7,407 bases of DNA from an uncultured Methanobrevibacter sp. (lineage in GTDB: Archaea > Methanobacteriota > Methanobacteria > Methanobacteriales > Methanobacteriaceae): positions 1 to 7,407 of the forward strand of contig CACZNW010000206.1 in the NCBI GenBank assembly GCA_902782595.1, given 5' to 3'. Both the position numbers and the translations under genes were made by a program. A model generated the notes under the pieces. That model was not told the DNA's origin and did no database searches. It saw only the letters and a program-made list of their open reading frames with translations. Positions within the stretch are counted from its first letter, which is position 1; every line of letters starts with the position of its first letter. Below, one piece after another: positions 6,185 to 7,407 of this stretch.

Positions 6185-6193
6185 ATATATTAA
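6185..6193 (+). promoter_or_regulatory. Candidate TATA box of the glycosyltransferase gene
   Basis: ATATATTAA lies about 40 bases before the ATG at 6231. An archaeal start site about 25 bases downstream would fall near 6213 and leave a short leader holding the GTGAT ribosome-binding site. It is only one of several TATA-like words in this AT-rich spacer. Confidence 0.35.
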
Positions 6194-6221
6194 TTTATCT
6201 CCATATTTCTTTTTAATAAAT

Positions 6222-6226
6222 GTGAT
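6222..6226 (+). promoter_or_regulatory. Ribosome-binding site that decides the glycosyltransferase start
   Basis: GTGAT, the 3' half of the archaeal AGGAGGTGAT motif, sits 4 bases before ATG 6231. The same GTG at 6222 could be read as a start codon three residues earlier, but treating it as the ribosome-binding site gives a normal N-terminus, MSYKISVIVPCYN. Confidence 0.5.
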
Positions 6227-6230
6227 ATTT

Positions 6231-7256
6231 ATGAGTTATAAGATTAGTGTTATTGTGCCGTGTTATAATGCAGAAGATACATTAGTGCGTTGTATTGAAT
6301 CGTTAATAAATCAGAGTTTAGGATTTGAAAATATTGAACTTTTATTATATGATGATGCATCTAAAGATGGCACTCGAGAAATAATTTTAGATTATTCAAA
6401 TAAATATGATAATATTATTCCTATTCTTGCGGATACAAATACTGGCCAGGGTATTGGTAGAAATAAATGTATGGAAATTGCATCTTCAGATTATTTCATG
6501 TTTTTAGACAGTGATGATGAATTCACTGAAAAGATGTGTGAAGTTCTTTTAAATGAAATGCTGGATTCGGGTGCCGATCTGGTAACTTGCAGTTATTTAA
6601 ATCACCATGATTCTGAAACTAATGAAGCATTTAATAAATATCATGGAGGTACTGTTGAAGGAGATAAAATTATTTTTGAAGATAATGAAGTTTTTAATTT
6701 GATAAACTGGGTCGTTTGGCTATGTATATTTAAAAAAAGCATAATTGATGAATATAATTTGAGTTTTAGCAGTAATGCTGGGGAGGATATGCATTTCATT
6801 TTTCAATATTTGGTTCATATTAATAAATCTATTTATTTAAAAAATTTTTTTGGTGTTTTTAGATATACACAAGAAGATTCAATAAGTTATTCTTATACTT
6901 TAACTGATTTAGATGAATTTTTAGAGTTAACAGTTGATTCAATTAATATTTTTATAAATGAAGGCATTGATTATTCTTTTATTTTCCGACCTAATATTAT
7001 TTTCATGATTTATCAGTTGTATGTTTCTAATGGTAATATATTAAATGATAAAGAGGGTACAATTAGTTTTTTACGTAAATTAAATTCTTTTGAAAAAAAA
7101 TATAAGTTCAACTATAATTATCCTATTCTTATAAGGATAGTTAATGATTTGATTCTCCATGAAAAATACAATTTAGCTTATATTTATTTGTACATATATG
7201 AAAAGATTTATAAAAATGATTTTATAAGGCATGCATATAATAAAATTATGAAATAA
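6231..7256 (+). CDS. Family 2 glycosyltransferase (GT-A fold)
   Basis: It should transfer a sugar from a nucleotide donor to a growing glycan at the cytoplasmic face of the membrane. It has 341 residues from ATG 6231. The N-terminal GT-A domain begins KISVIVPCYNAE (4-15). The nucleotide-binding acid pair is DDAS (41-44), the metal-binding DxD is DSDD (93-96), and the likely catalytic-base motif GED is at 184-186, followed by the RYTQEDSIS region. The last ~120 residues are rich in Ile, Tyr, Asn and Lys and show no recognised domain. No transmembrane segment is evident, so it is probably a peripheral protein. It is transcribed away from the ugd-uxs-flippase operon and stops 12 bases from the convergent epimerase gene. 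Its G+C is the lowest sampled (12 of 60 at 6841-6900). Donor and acceptor cannot be inferred. UDP-xylose or UDP-glucuronate is suggested only by context. Confidence 0.88.
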   Translation: MSYKISVIVPCYNAEDTLVRCIESLINQSLGFENIELLLYDDASKDGTREIILDYSNKYDNIIPILADTNTGQGIGRNKCMEIASSDYFMFLDSDDEFTEKMCEVLLNEMLDSGADLVTCSYLNHHDSETNEAFNKYHGGTVEGDKIIFEDNEVFNLINWVVWLCIFKKSIIDEYNLSFSSNAGEDMHFIFQYLVHINKSIYLKNFFGVFRYTQEDSISYSYTLTDLDEFLELTVDSINIFINEGIDYSFIFRPNIIFMIYQLYVSNGNILNDKEGTISFLRKLNSFEKKYKFNYNYPILIRIVNDLILHEKYNLAYIYLYIYEKIYKNDFIRHAYNKIMK

Positions 7257-7268
7257 CTGATTTCAAAT

Positions 7269-7406
7269 TTATTTAATAATTTTTATAATTTTTAATATTC
7301 CTTCTTCAAAAGAAACATTGGGTTTGAATCCAGTATCGTTTGTCAAATCACTAATATCTGCACAAAGATACATTACCTGATTTGGGTAATAATCAATTTT
7401 ACCAAA
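7269..7406 (-). CDS. NAD-dependent sugar epimerase/dehydratase, C-terminal fragment
   Basis: The gene enters from the right edge, and only its last 45 codons are present. The readable part ends MYLCADISDLTNDTGFKPNVSFEEGI and then a Lys/Ile-rich tail before TAA at 7269-7271. The pattern ADIS-L-DTGF-P-VSFEEGI is the usual C-terminus of extended short-chain dehydrogenases acting on nucleotide sugars, where the last helix folds onto the substrate domain. The NAD motif and catalytic Tyr-Lys lie outside the window, so the exact reaction (epimerase, dehydratase or reductase) is open. It converges on the glycosyltransferase, and the 12-base gap means their transcripts may overlap at the 3' ends. It suggests the glycan locus continues to the right. 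Confidence 0.8.
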   Translation of the reverse strand, partial: FGKIDYYPNQVMYLCADISDLTNDTGFKPNVSFEEGILKIIKIIK

Positions 7407-7407
7407 A

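Larger units (their letters stand above)
5774..6230. other. Divergent gene-free spacer
   Basis: These 457 extremely AT-rich bases lie between the leftward operon and the rightward glycosyltransferase and must hold promoters for both. Identified pieces are the ugd ribosome-binding site (5781-5787), a TATA-like box for the operon (5828-5838), an inverted pair CTCCTTAATA/TATTAAGGAG (5819-5828 and 5896-5905), a weak hairpin plus T-run on the plus strand (6098-6144), and a TATA-like box for the glycosyltransferase (6185-6193). No reading frame longer than a few dozen codons is credible here. Confidence 0.6.

Noticed and set aside
6222..6230. GTG start for the glycosyltransferase at 6222
   Set aside because: The GTG is better explained as part of the GTGAT ribosome-binding site. 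The ATG at 6231 gives the usual family N-terminus.
1..7407. CRISPR array, tRNA, rRNA, phage or toxin-antitoxin genes
   Set aside because: No regularly spaced repeats, no cloverleaf or rRNA-like sequence and no such protein motifs are seen on either strand.

Overview
The window looks like a cell-surface glycan locus from a low-GC prokaryote, most likely a methanogenic archaeon of the Methanobrevibacter type. That guess rests on very AT-rich DNA, ribosome-binding sites built from AGGAGGTGAT, TATA-like boxes rather than clear -35/-10 pairs, and the general flavour of the flippase and sugar-nucleotide proteins. No marker gene proves it.

Layout from left to right. Positions 1-158 hold nothing convincing. 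Positions 159-333 (minus strand) hold a frameshifted, truncated relic of the first ~55 codons of galU, which has not been named as a gene by any intact reading frame. Directly upstream of it on the same strand is an intact UDP-glucose 6-dehydrogenase (351-1574). The relic and this gene form a block of about 40-45% G+C (hand counts on sampled lines), while everything else sampled is about 20-32%. A 428-base gene-free stretch follows (1575-2002), rich in inverted repeats. Next comes a minus-strand operon read from right to left: a second UDP-glucose dehydrogenase of a different subfamily (4451-5773), UDP-glucuronate decarboxylase (3478-4434) and a 14-segment lipid-glycan flippase (2003-3433). 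A 457-base divergent spacer (5774-6230) separates this operon from a plus-strand family 2 glycosyltransferase (6231-7256). The last 139 bases hold the C-terminus of a minus-strand NAD-dependent sugar epimerase/dehydratase that converges on the glycosyltransferase.

How the genes fit together: GalU would make UDP-glucose, Ugd oxidises it to UDP-glucuronate, and Uxs decarboxylates that to UDP-xylose. A glycosyltransferase adds sugars to a lipid carrier, and the flippase moves the finished unit across the membrane. The operon therefore predicts glucuronate and/or xylose in an exported surface glycan. The most interesting points are the galU relic, two non-identical ugd genes under look-alike promoter sequences, a 12-base triplicated repeat inside uxs, and a large inverted repeat in the leader of the left-hand ugd. 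I do not see a wholly new system here.
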